DNA of 64,000 nt, from the NCBI GenBank assembly GCA_024640405.1, contig JAHEFB010000008.1, positions 1-64,000 on the forward strand, written 5' to 3'. The notes under the pieces were generated by a model that was not told the DNA's origin, did not search any database, and saw only the letters and a list, made by a program, of their open reading frames with translations. Source of the stretch: Alphaproteobacteria bacterium. GTDB taxonomy: Bacteria > Pseudomonadota > Alphaproteobacteria > Rhizobiales > Aestuariivirgaceae. The position numbers and the translations under genes are program-made. This document shows positions 44,669-52,563 of this stretch, piece by piece. Position 1 is the first letter of the stretch; each line of letters starts with the position of its first letter.

Positions 44669-45922
44669 ATGCGCGACACCGTGTTCAGCGACGACCGGAA
44701 AAAATCCTATTTCAACCCTGAAGGCAAGGACAAGCCGATGCGATCGCCGGTACCGCATTCGGTGCTGGAAAAAGCGCGCGACTACCGCCGCCAACGGATG
44801 CTGGATCAGGTGATCAAGCACGATTGTGCGGCCATCTTGATGTACGACCCTCTAAACATCCGCTACACGTTTGATCTGTCCAACATGCAATTGTGGGGCA
44901 CGCACAACCCGTTTCACTACGCCATGTTGTTTGCCGACAGCCATTCGATCAATTTCGAGTATCACGGCGCCGAGCATCTGGCAGACGGGCTTGCGACCGT
45001 GCGCGACATCCGTCCCGCCAAAAGCTGGTTCTACTTTTCTGCGGGAGGCCGACTGGACGAGCGCGTCAATGCGTGGGCCGACGAAGTCGTGGACGAATTG
45101 AAAGCCCATGGTGGTGGCAATATGCGGCTGGCGGTCGACAAACTGGAGCCGATGGGCACGTTTGCACTGGCTGAACGCGGCGTTACAATCGTCGAAGGCC
45201 AGGAACTGACCGAACTGGCTCGCGAGATCAAGTCGGCAGACGAGCTTGAGTTGATGAAGTGGACGATCCGGGTTTGCGAGGCCGGCATGGCGCGTATCTG
45301 GGAAAACTCGCTCCCGGGAAAAACCGAGCAGGAAATCTGGGCAGAGCTGCACTATGAAAACATCCGTTCCGGCGGCGAGTGGATCGAAACCCGCCTGCTC
45401 ACCATTGGTGAACACAGCAATCCCTGGTTTTCCGAAGCCTCGGATTTCGTAGCCAGTGAAGGCGACATAATCGCCTTTGATACTGACCTGATCGGTCCCT
45501 ATGGCTATTGCGCCGACATTTCTCGCACCTGGACTATCGGCCATACCCGGTTTGATGCCAAGCAGCATGAACTGTACTCAGCAGCGCTTGAGCAAATCGA
45601 GCACAATGCCTCGATTCTGAAAGCCGGCATGACATCGCGGGAGTTCAACGAGAAGTCCTGGCGGATACCGGAAAAATATCAACCGTGCCGCTATTCGGTG
45701 GCTCTGCACGGAGTTGGCCTGTGCGACGAATACCCGTCTTTACCGCTGCATCCGGACTTTGACAGGGCCTATGATTTCACGTTTGAGGAAAACAGCGTGG
45801 TGTGCGTTGAAAGCCTGATCGGCGAAAAAGGCGGCAAGGAATGCGTCAAGCTCGAAACCCAGGTGGTTGTAACACCCGACGGCGTCCGGGCGCTTGACAC
45901 TTTTCCATGGGAAGACGTTTAA
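44669..45922 (+). CDS. M24-family protein of the DddP (DMSP lyase) type
   Basis: A 417-residue pita-bread metalloenzyme. DddP cleaves dimethylsulfoniopropionate to DMS and acrylate. The protein matches Roseovarius DddP in many blocks (DPLNIRYTFDLSNMQLW; HGGGNMRLAVDK; RSGGEWIETRLL; FDTDLIGPYGYCADISRTW; HGVGLCDEYP). The six metal ligands align as Asp271, Asp273, Asp283, His347, Glu381 and Glu396, and the catalytic Asp of DddP as Asp353, with nearly the same spacing as I recall for D295-D297-D307-H371-E406-E421 and D377. Ordinary Xaa-Pro peptidases and creatinases lack these blocks. It could still be a sister group with another onium substrate. It ends the flavoenzyme-enolase operon. Confidence 0.8.
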   Translation: MRDTVFSDDRKKSYFNPEGKDKPMRSPVPHSVLEKARDYRRQRMLDQVIKHDCAAILMYDPLNIRYTFDLSNMQLWGTHNPFHYAMLFADSHSINFEYHGAEHLADGLATVRDIRPAKSWFYFSAGGRLDERVNAWADEVVDELKAHGGGNMRLAVDKLEPMGTFALAERGVTIVEGQELTELAREIKSADELELMKWTIRVCEAGMARIWENSLPGKTEQEIWAELHYENIRSGGEWIETRLLTIGEHSNPWFSEASDFVASEGDIIAFDTDLIGPYGYCADISRTWTIGHTRFDAKQHELYSAALEQIEHNASILKAGMTSREFNEKSWRIPEKYQPCRYSVALHGVGLCDEYPSLPLHPDFDRAYDFTFEENSVVCVESLIGEKGGKECVKLETQVVVTPDGVRALDTFPWEDV

Positions 45923-45995
45923 ACTGTTTCAAAACAGACAGTTGGTAAGACTTACTTAAACTTTTGAAAACTTCGCGTTAACCCGACTCGCAGCA

Positions 45996-46023
45996 TCAAT
46001 CACATCATGAGTAATGTGATTGA
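45996..46023 (+). promoter_or_regulatory. Perfect hairpin presenting the start codon of the next gene
   Basis: Two perfect 10-base arms (TCAATCACAT and ATGTGATTGA) flank an 8-base loop that contains the ATG at 46007-46009. No Shine-Dalgarno sequence precedes it. It could control translation of the small gene or be a DNA operator. Confidence 0.65.
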
Positions 46024-46294
46024 TTTTGCGTTTAAATCCCGCGAACGTGAGTTGTCCCGACGCAGGATGAGTGAACCACCCGCAGCCATTGTACTGTTGA
46101 CCGAGGCCGGCAAAATAGCCGCCTGGGCCAACGGCCTGAATGAGCGAATCGAGGATGTGTGGTTCGGTGAAGACCATGAAGTTCAGTGGCAGCCATTTTC
46201 CGTCGCGGAGGCAATGGCCGAGCAACTGCGACAGCATCCTGCCGCGCTGGCAATGGCACAGGCCGGATTTCGAATAGAGGCCGTTCGTATCTAG
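46007..46294 (+). CDS. Small hypothetical protein (95 residues)
   Basis: A soluble protein rich in Ala and Glu with AAIVLLTEAGKIAAWANGLNE and a helical C-terminus (VAEAMAEQLRQHPAALAMAQ). No domain is recognised. Codon and amino-acid composition look like a genuine gene. Its start codon lies in the loop of a perfect hairpin and lacks a Shine-Dalgarno site, which is unusual. It is 84 bases downstream of the DddP-like gene. Confidence 0.6.
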   Translation: MSNVIDFAFKSRERELSRRRMSEPPAAIVLLTEAGKIAAWANGLNERIEDVWFGEDHEVQWQPFSVAEAMAEQLRQHPAALAMAQAGFRIEAVRI

Positions 46295-46307
46295 GGAATT
46301 TTAGTTG

Positions 46308-46600
46308 ATTCCGCTCACGCAAGCAGCCTGACGGCCGCGTTCCGCTGGGGCGCACTTCGTGCGACGGCCGGTCGGCCTTGCCTCAGCACTGCGTGTTTCG
46401 GATTTGTTTATTCCGCTCACGCAAGCAGCCTGACGGCTGCGCTCCTCTGGGGCGCACTTCGTGCGACGGCCGGTCGGCCTTGCCTCAGCACTGCGTGCCG
46501 GGTTTATTCCGCTCACGCAAGCAGCCTGACGGCTGCGCTCCGCTGGGGCGCACTTCGTGCGACGGCCAGCCGGCCTTGCCTCAGCACTGCGTGCTTCGGA
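46308..46600. repeat. Three tandem copies of a 95-102 bp repeat
   Basis: Units start at 46308, 46410 and 46506, each with ATTCCGCTCACGCAAGCAGC, then a GGGGCGCACTTCGTGCGACGG core and a GCCTTGCCTCAGCACTGCGTG end. They differ at a few bases. The core GCGCACTTCGTGCG is a hairpin. The minus-strand open frame over it only translates the repeat. From 46601 to 46707 there is no clear gene, though the sequence reads like a further fragment of repetitive DNA. Confidence 0.9.
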
Positions 46601-46707
46601 AGGGAGTTCATCATTACAGTAGTTGCGGGGGTTGGAGAACGGCCTGAGCGAAGCGAGGACAAGCTGTTCGACCAGAAAAATGACAACCATTCAATCAGCC
46701 AAGCCAC

Positions 46708-47334
46708 TTAAACCAGCAGGGCACGCTGCTTCACGTCTTTGGTCCACATATAAACGGCCAGCAGAGGTTGCAGCCCGACATTGGTGGCGTGCGGAACATA
46801 GGGCTCGTGCCAGACGGTTTCACCGGGTTCGCGTGGTGAGAAGACTTCATCGCGCACCCGCCATTCACTCATACCCGACAAGATCCAGTAAAGTTCGGGA
46901 GCCGGATGGGAGTGGTTGGGATAGTTGAGTCCCGGTCCAAGCAAGAACAGCCCCAGAAGAAAATCATCGCCGGCGTAGACACCGGTTGGCCCGATGATTT
47001 CTGCATAGGCATAATTGTCCATATAATGCGGCTGGCCCATGGCTTCGTTGGAGTAATTCGGGTTCTGGGTCCAGTGGAGGTCTTCCTCCACTGCCGCCAG
47101 CGCTGCAGCCACATCAGGGGCGACGAGCAACGTCGAGGCGACCACGTCCGGCAGGAACCGGCAGGCCGGCAATCGCCTCGCTGTCGGAACAGTCAATGCG
47201 GTGGCAGTGGTATCTTGCTGGACAAGCCGCGCCAAAGCTTCATCCACGCCGTCTTCACCGGTACTGTTGGTTCGCAAGGTGGAGCGGATGGCGCGGATCA
47301 GCCACTGCGCTGTGTCGTGAACATGCGATGCCAT
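46708..47334 (-). CDS. Cupin protein of the DMSP lyase family (DddQ/DddL-like)
   Basis: A 208-residue protein matching the dimethylsulfoniopropionate lyase cupin family. After a helical N-terminus there is LHWTQNPNYSNEAMG and YAYAEIIGPTGVYAGDDFLLGLFLLGPG (quoted in part: YAYAEIIGPTG, LGLFLLGPG), then cupin motif 1 YPNHSHPAPELYWILSG and motif 2 WHEPYVPHATN. The DddQ metal ligands align as His143, Glu147, Tyr149 and His182, with His141 also present. ATG 47334 is preferred over a TTG at 47352 because GGGAAGGGG precedes it. The family includes true DMSP lyases and untested members. It is convergent with the small gene/repeat region and divergent from the MmgE/PrpD gene. Confidence 0.78.
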   Translation of the reverse strand: MASHVHDTAQWLIRAIRSTLRTNSTGEDGVDEALARLVQQDTTATALTVPTARRLPACRFLPDVVASTLLVAPDVAAALAAVEEDLHWTQNPNYSNEAMGQPHYMDNYAYAEIIGPTGVYAGDDFLLGLFLLGPGLNYPNHSHPAPELYWILSGMSEWRVRDEVFSPREPGETVWHEPYVPHATNVGLQPLLAVYMWTKDVKQRALLV

Positions 47335-47523
47335 GTGCAACCCCTTCCCCAAAAGTCAGATCCCAACCGTGCCGTTCAACCGATAGCGCGTACATGGGCC
47401 AAACGGACAGCAAAAATCGCCAACAAGATTAACATCGAAACATTTTCGCTGACCACTTTTCAGATCGCTGCAACCAGTCCATGCTGACCGAATATTGCCA
47501 ACCAGCCAATTACAGGTGACACC

Positions 47524-48846
47524 GTGGACGCAATCGACTTCATATTGGGACTGGACGCGTCTCGTGTTCCTGAAAGCGCCCGCTACCATGCCACCCGTGT
47601 TCTGATTGACACGCTGGGTGTAGCTGCCGCCGCTACACAAACCGACAATTCTCGAATTCTTCGCGATTTCGCCAGCACCGCATTTGCTGCACCAGGCACG
47701 TCAGCAAAACTGCTGTTTGACGGACGCTCCGTATCGCTGCCAGGTGCGGGCTTCGCCAACTCGGGATCAATTGACTCTCTGGACGCCCACGATGGGCAGA
47801 GAAACACCAAGGGGCATATGGGCGTTGTCGTCATTCCGACCTTGTTTGCATTTGCGCGAACACCGATGCCTGTGTCGGGCAAAGAATTCATGACTCGACT
47901 GGTGATCGGTTATGAAATTGCTACCCGGGCAGGCCTGGCGCTGCACGCAAGCGTATCTGATTATCACACGTCCGGCTCCTGGAACGCGCTTGCAGCTGCT
48001 GCAATCGGCGCCCGTGCCCTCAAGCTTGACGCTGACTGGACCCGGCATGCGATCGGCATTGCTGAATACAACGGCCCACGATCGCAAATGATGCGTTGCA
48101 TCGACTATCCGACCATGGTCAAGGATGGCGCGACCTGGGGCGGATTTACAGGCATTGCAGCGGCGCAACTCGCTCAGTTGGGCCACACAGGCGCGCCAGC
48201 CGTCACAATGGAAAATCCGGATCTGGCGGTCTACTGGAACGATCTTGGCGGACGATGGTATGTTACCGATCAGTACGTCAAACTGTATCCCGTATGCCGC
48301 TGGGCCCAGCCGGCCATTGCAGCGGCCCTGTCCCTGAGTAATCAGTTTGATGTGGCAGACATTTCCGGAATCCGTATCCAGACCTTCCACGAAGCAAAGC
48401 GCCTGCCGCTGGCAGAACCTGCCAACACCGAACAGGCGCAATATTCGATCAAGTTCCCCGTTGCCGCCGCATTGGTGCGCGGCCACATCGGCGTCGAAGA
48501 AGTTTCCGGGGCAGCACTCAGCGACCCCGACATCCTGCGGTTGGCCAACATGATCGAAGTTACCGAGGACAATGAAGCCAACGCGGCTTTTCCGAAAGAC
48601 CGTCTCGCAAGGGTCGGCATTTCGCTGGCTGACGGGCGGGAACTTGAAAGCGGGATGATGAAGGCGGTCGGCGACCCCGAAGACCCGATCAGTGACGCCG
48701 CCCTGCATGAGAAGTTTACCGGCCTCGCCGCACCGGTTCTAGGCAAGGCCAGGGCCGGAAAGTTGCTTGAGACATGCGAAAGTCTCTGGGAGGCTGAATC
48801 AATCTCGGAACTGCTGGACCTGGTAACATCACCGGCGAGAGATTAA
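47524..48846 (+). CDS. MmgE/PrpD family protein
   Basis: A 440-residue protein of the 2-methylcitrate dehydratase/aconitate decarboxylase/immune-responsive gene 1 superfamily. Recognisable are ATRVLIDTLGVAAAATQT, NSGSIDSLDAHDG, and KLYPVCRWAQPAIAAAL. It starts with GTG. PrpD acts in the methylcitrate cycle for propionate, but no prpB or prpC is present, so the substrate is open. It is divergent from the cupin gene (about 190 bases) and its stop overlaps the end of the convergent flavoprotein gene by 4 bases. Confidence 0.88.
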   Translation: MDAIDFILGLDASRVPESARYHATRVLIDTLGVAAAATQTDNSRILRDFASTAFAAPGTSAKLLFDGRSVSLPGAGFANSGSIDSLDAHDGQRNTKGHMGVVVIPTLFAFARTPMPVSGKEFMTRLVIGYEIATRAGLALHASVSDYHTSGSWNALAAAAIGARALKLDADWTRHAIGIAEYNGPRSQMMRCIDYPTMVKDGATWGGFTGIAAAQLAQLGHTGAPAVTMENPDLAVYWNDLGGRWYVTDQYVKLYPVCRWAQPAIAAALSLSNQFDVADISGIRIQTFHEAKRLPLAEPANTEQAQYSIKFPVAAALVRGHIGVEEVSGAALSDPDILRLANMIEVTEDNEANAAFPKDRLARVGISLADGRELESGMMKAVGDPEDPISDAALHEKFTGLAAPVLGKARAGKLLETCESLWEAESISELLDLVTSPARD

Positions 48847-50852
48847 GCAATCTCCAGTGCTGCCTTGCGGCCTTCGTAAATGGCCATGTGAGCCTTGCGG
48901 GGCGCATTGCAGTCACCCACCGTGCTGTATGGCGGACAATCACCCAGAGCCTGAATGTCCTCAGCAAACTCCGTGTCGGGGCTGGCGACGGTCGCCAGTA
49001 CCAGTGTGTCAAAATGCTGCTCGAAAGTATCGCCCGTCAGCAAGCTCACAAATCCGGCTTCCGAACCCTCATTTCCAGGTTTGCCCCACGACAGCAGAGC
49101 GGTATCGGTTAGGGCGATGCCGCCGTGGCGGGCAAATCTGGCGCGAGCAGCACCGTCGGCTCCGGTGCCGGCCAGCTCCGCCGCCAGTACCGCGTTTGCT
49201 GTCATGGCGGTCACTTTGTGACCAGCCTCGGCCAGAAACATTGCGGTTCCAATGCCACGCCAGGAATGCAGGTCATCCAGCACCAGCACCCGCTCGCCAA
49301 TCATTACTCCGTTGCTCAGGACCCTGTGATAGCTGAGAACGTTTTCTTCGTCATGACCCGGCAACTCATCGTTCATCGGCAGGGCCCGCTGGAAGCCGGA
49401 CGTTACAGGTTTGATGCCGGTTGCAACAATGATGTGATCAGGATGCAACCGGCGGACTGTCAGCGGCGTTGCCTCCTCGCCAAGTCTTACATCAACACCC
49501 AGGCGGTCCAGTTCATCGCCGTACCATCTGATATGATCGGCAATTCTGGATCGTGTCGGCTGGCGGGCTGCCAGTTGCCACTGACCGCCAATCATCGGTC
49601 CGCGTTCCATCAGGGTCACCTTGTGCCCCGCTTCCGCCGATACCCGGGCAGCTTCAAGGCCTGCTGGTCCCGCGCCAACCACCAGTATGGACTTGCGGCG
49701 TTCCGCCCTGGCAATTTTGTCGCCCCGCCATTCCCACTCACGCCCCACCGACGGATTGACCAGGCAGGAAATCCAGTAATCCTTGTAGCGGCGCGCAATG
49801 CATTGCTGGTTGCAGTGAATGCACGGCCGGATAGTGGCTCCAAGGCCAGCTTCGGCCTTGTTGGCCAGATGCGGATCAGCAATCTGGGCGCGAACCATTG
49901 AACAGGTGTCGGCCTGGCCGGTTGAAATCAACATTTCAGCCTTTTCGGGTGAATGAATGCCGGCCTCCGCCTGTACCCGGGCAAACCGCATATGGTGTTT
50001 GATGTGATCAGCCAGATGAGCGCCTTCCACACCCTCATGAACATGGGTCGGGATAATCGGCTGGTTGCGGAAATAGCTGCCAGTGCCGCATGTCACATAA
50101 TCCATCAGCCCGCGCTTATCGTGCCATGAGGTGATTTCGCTGAGGGCTTCAAGAGACAGGGCGGGTTCTGCCAACTGATCAACCGATACAGCCAGGCCGA
50201 TGATGAAATCGGGACCACACGCTGCGCGGATACGCTTCAATATCTCAGAAGAAAACCGTACCCGGCGATCCAGACTGCCCCCCCAATTGTCATCCCGCCG
50301 GTTGGACCAGGGGGTCCAGAACTGATCAATCAGGGAATGGTAGGCCGCGAAAACCTCGACACCGTCAAAACCTGCCTGCTGTGCACGGTCGGCGGCGGCA
50401 ACAAATGAGGCTATCAATTCCTCGATCTCTGCCTCGCTGACTGTGTGACCGCCATCGGAATCATGCATTGACGGCATGCCCGATGCCGACCAGTTGGCAT
50501 GATAGGAGTTTGCTCCGTCACCGTGCTGCCCAACATGATACAACTGCTGCAGCATCACCGTGTCATGGTTGCTGCAGGCTTCATTGATCTTGCGCAGCGG
50601 CGCAATAATCGCATCGTCATTTGCCCTGAAGTTTCCGCGGGTCAGTACGCCGGATGCATGCACCGGCACGGGTTCAACCACGATCATTCCGGCGCCACCC
50701 TTGGCACGTTCGACGTAGTAGGCCTTGGTACGCCGGGAGGGCAACCCGTTCTCAGCCATGTTGTTGGTATGGGCGCCAAACACGATGCGATTTTTCAATC
50801 GCTTGTGGTTGATCGTTATAGGTGTGAACAAATGCGGGTATGGATTGCTCAT
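48843..50852 (-). CDS. FMN/FAD/4Fe-4S NADH:flavin oxidoreductase (StcD/TMADH/dienoyl-CoA reductase family)
   Basis: A 669-residue two-part flavoenzyme. The N-terminal Old-Yellow-Enzyme barrel (PHLFTPITINHKRLKNRIVFGAH with first 370 residues) ends with the 4Fe-4S motif CIHCNQQCIARRYKDYWISC. The C-terminal pyridine-nucleotide-disulfide-type domain starts at ILVVGAGPAGLEAA. Relatives include trimethylamine/dimethylamine dehydrogenase, 2,4-dienoyl-CoA reductase and StcD, the N-methylproline demethylase of stachydrine catabolism. The neighbouring methyl-amine flavoenzymes favour a demethylase reading, but the sequence alone does not decide. Confidence 0.87.
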   Translation of the reverse strand: MSNPYPHLFTPITINHKRLKNRIVFGAHTNNMAENGLPSRRTKAYYVERAKGGAGMIVVEPVPVHASGVLTRGNFRANDDAIIAPLRKINEACSNHDTVMLQQLYHVGQHGDGANSYHANWSASGMPSMHDSDGGHTVSEAEIEELIASFVAAADRAQQAGFDGVEVFAAYHSLIDQFWTPWSNRRDDNWGGSLDRRVRFSSEILKRIRAACGPDFIIGLAVSVDQLAEPALSLEALSEITSWHDKRGLMDYVTCGTGSYFRNQPIIPTHVHEGVEGAHLADHIKHHMRFARVQAEAGIHSPEKAEMLISTGQADTCSMVRAQIADPHLANKAEAGLGATIRPCIHCNQQCIARRYKDYWISCLVNPSVGREWEWRGDKIARAERRKSILVVGAGPAGLEAARVSAEAGHKVTLMERGPMIGGQWQLAARQPTRSRIADHIRWYGDELDRLGVDVRLGEEATPLTVRRLHPDHIIVATGIKPVTSGFQRALPMNDELPGHDEENVLSYHRVLSNGVMIGERVLVLDDLHSWRGIGTAMFLAEAGHKVTAMTANAVLAAELAGTGADGAARARFARHGGIALTDTALLSWGKPGNEGSEAGFVSLLTGDTFEQHFDTLVLATVASPDTEFAEDIQALGDCPPYSTVGDCNAPRKAHMAIYEGRKAALEIA

Positions 50853-50985
50853 AGGAAGATCAACATGAGGTTGCCGTTGGAAATTATTTTCAGATCAAAG
50901 TCGAAAAACAAATTCAGGTTGCCGCCCGTCACATTACTGTCATATTTTTTGCACTGATTTGCCAAGCATTCGTTGCAATTTTCTC

Positions 50986-51909
50986 TCATTTAGTCTCGCA
51001 ATTGGCGGTCCATGGCGGTTTTGGGCGATATAATGCGGCGATCCAATCCAAAAAACTACGGACCTTTAGTGGCTCATACCGCTTACTGGCACTCAGCGCA
51101 TATATGCCCAGGGTGCTTCCCGTCCAGCCCGGCAACACCCGCACCAGCCGGCCGGAGGCAATATCCGCGTTGGCAATGAAGTCGGGTTGCAGGGCAATTC
51201 CACCCCCCGAAACAGCCACCTCTTCAATGGCATCACCGCTGTTTGCCCACACCGCCGGGGACACACGCACCTGCTCCGAGGCACCCGTGCTGTCGCGCAC
51301 CCTCCACAGATCACCCTCCGAGCCAAGCGAATAACCAAGGCAGCGATGATCGAGCAGTGATTGCGGCGTTTCGGGACTGCCGTGGCTGGCAATGTATTCC
51401 GGGCTTGCACACATGATTTCCCGGGCACTGGCGATGCGCCTGGCAATCAGGTTGGAATCGGACATTCGCCCGGTAATGCGAATTGCGACATCAAACCCTT
51501 CCTCTACCAGATCAACCAACCGGTCGTTCAGCGTCATATCAATACTGACGTCCGGATTGACCGAGGTATACTGTCCGAGATAGGGCGCAATATGCCGTAC
51601 CCCGAATGACATTGGTGCGGAAACGGCCAACCGGCCCTGCGGTGTCAATGTCTGAAGACCAGCAATGCGATCTGCCTCGTCAAGTTGCGCCAGAATATGC
51701 CTGGCCCGCTCCAGATAGACGGCACCTGTACTGGTCAGACTGAGCGAGCGCGTGGTCCGGTTCAACAATCGCACGCCAAGATGGGCTTCAAGATCCGCCA
51801 CATGTCGAGACGCCATGTTGCGTGACATGTCGAGCGCATCAGCAGCGGCGGCGAAGCTGCCGTCATCTACGACCGTCACAAATACTTCAATGGCGCGAAG
51901 GCGATCCAT
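50986..51909 (-). CDS. LysR-family transcriptional regulator
   Basis: A 307-residue LTTR with the N-terminal helix-turn-helix (FVTVVDDGSFAAAADALDMSRN) and a type II binding-fold effector domain (from GRLAVSAPMSFGVRHIAPYL). It is divergent from doxX, with palindromes in the 108-base intergenic region, so it probably regulates the doxX-VOC pair, a common arrangement for resistance or redox functions. Confidence 0.92.
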   Translation of the reverse strand: MDRLRAIEVFVTVVDDGSFAAAADALDMSRNMASRHVADLEAHLGVRLLNRTTRSLSLTSTGAVYLERARHILAQLDEADRIAGLQTLTPQGRLAVSAPMSFGVRHIAPYLGQYTSVNPDVSIDMTLNDRLVDLVEEGFDVAIRITGRMSDSNLIARRIASAREIMCASPEYIASHGSPETPQSLLDHRCLGYSLGSEGDLWRVRDSTGASEQVRVSPAVWANSGDAIEEVAVSGGGIALQPDFIANADIASGRLVRVLPGWTGSTLGIYALSASKRYEPLKVRSFLDWIAALYRPKPPWTANCETK

Positions 51910-51910
51910 T

Positions 51911-51939
51911 TTATCTCCTTATAGGGGATAATATATCCC
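51911..51939. promoter_or_regulatory. LysR-type operator palindromes
   Basis: TTATCTCC-TTATA-GGGGATAA (7 of 8 paired) overlaps the perfect palindrome GGGATA-ATA-TATCCC just upstream of the LysR start. A further ATTATCTCC at 51951 repeats the half-site. Confidence 0.6.
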
Positions 51940-52017
51940 ACATTTGGCAGATTATCTCCAGCCATTGATGTCCTATTCATGGAACATCAACTCAAAACCA
52001 CGAAAAGGATACCTTAA

Positions 52018-52437
52018 ATGACCAATGACCAACTCACTGCCAATGGTACCGCGCTACTCCGCGTCACGCTGGGTGTCGCGGCAATTTCGCACGGACTTCT
52101 GAAAGTGTTTGTGTTCACCCTGCCCGGTGCCGCCGCTTTCTTCGAATCCCTGGGCCTGCCCGGCTTCCTTGCCTACGTAACAGCGCTTGTCGAGATTATC
52201 GGCGGCCTGGCCCTGGCTGCTGGATTTCAGACACGACTGGTATCACTGGCCATGATCCCGATTCTGCTTGGCGCATTCTGGGCGCATTCCGGAAATGGCT
52301 GGGTGTTTTCCAACGCAGGCGGCGGATGGGAATATCCATTATTCTGGGCTTTCACGCTGGCAGCACAAGCCATGCTCGGCAGCGGCGCTTATGCTATTGA
52401 TGACATGCAAACCCGCACGGCACCGGCCAAAGCGTAG
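52018..52437 (+). CDS. DoxX family membrane protein
   Basis: A 139-residue protein with four hydrophobic helices, starting with LLRVTLGVAAISHGLLKVFVF and ending in an amphipathic tail. DoxX-like proteins are inner-membrane subunits associated with quinone or sulfur-redox and detoxification systems. It is the first gene transcribed away from the LysR regulator, followed by the VOC gene after a repeat insertion. Confidence 0.88.
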   Translation: MTNDQLTANGTALLRVTLGVAAISHGLLKVFVFTLPGAAAFFESLGLPGFLAYVTALVEIIGGLALAAGFQTRLVSLAMIPILLGAFWAHSGNGWVFSNAGGGWEYPLFWAFTLAAQAMLGSGAYAIDDMQTRTAPAKA

Positions 52438-52441
52438 GATC

Positions 52442-52545
52442 TGGAGCGTCATGGGTTCATGTGAACCCATAAAGTTGCTCCAGCACTTTGGAAACGAGCA
52501 ATTTTATGTTTTTTGTTTGTTTCAATCAGAAAACATACTGAGCTA
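52442..52545. repeat. Structured intergenic repeat, copy B
   Basis: A 104-base segment similar to 6664-6766. It holds a perfect ATGGGTTCAT/ATGAACCCAT-type hairpin (ATGGGTTCATGTGAACCCAT) within a TGGAGC/GCTCCA stem, and an ATGTTTT/AAAACAT stem. It sits between doxX and the VOC gene, ending 9 bases before the AGGAGA ribosome binding site. Confidence 0.75.
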
Positions 52546-52563
52546 CGCCAGGAGACCATATCA

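Noticed and set aside
46308..46600. CRISPR-like array
   Set aside because: Three units of about 100 bases follow each other without unique spacers, and there are no cas genes.
46301..46690. 129-residue minus-strand open frame with 30-residue repeats
   Set aside because: It only translates the tandem DNA repeat; there is no ribosome binding site or recognisable domain.
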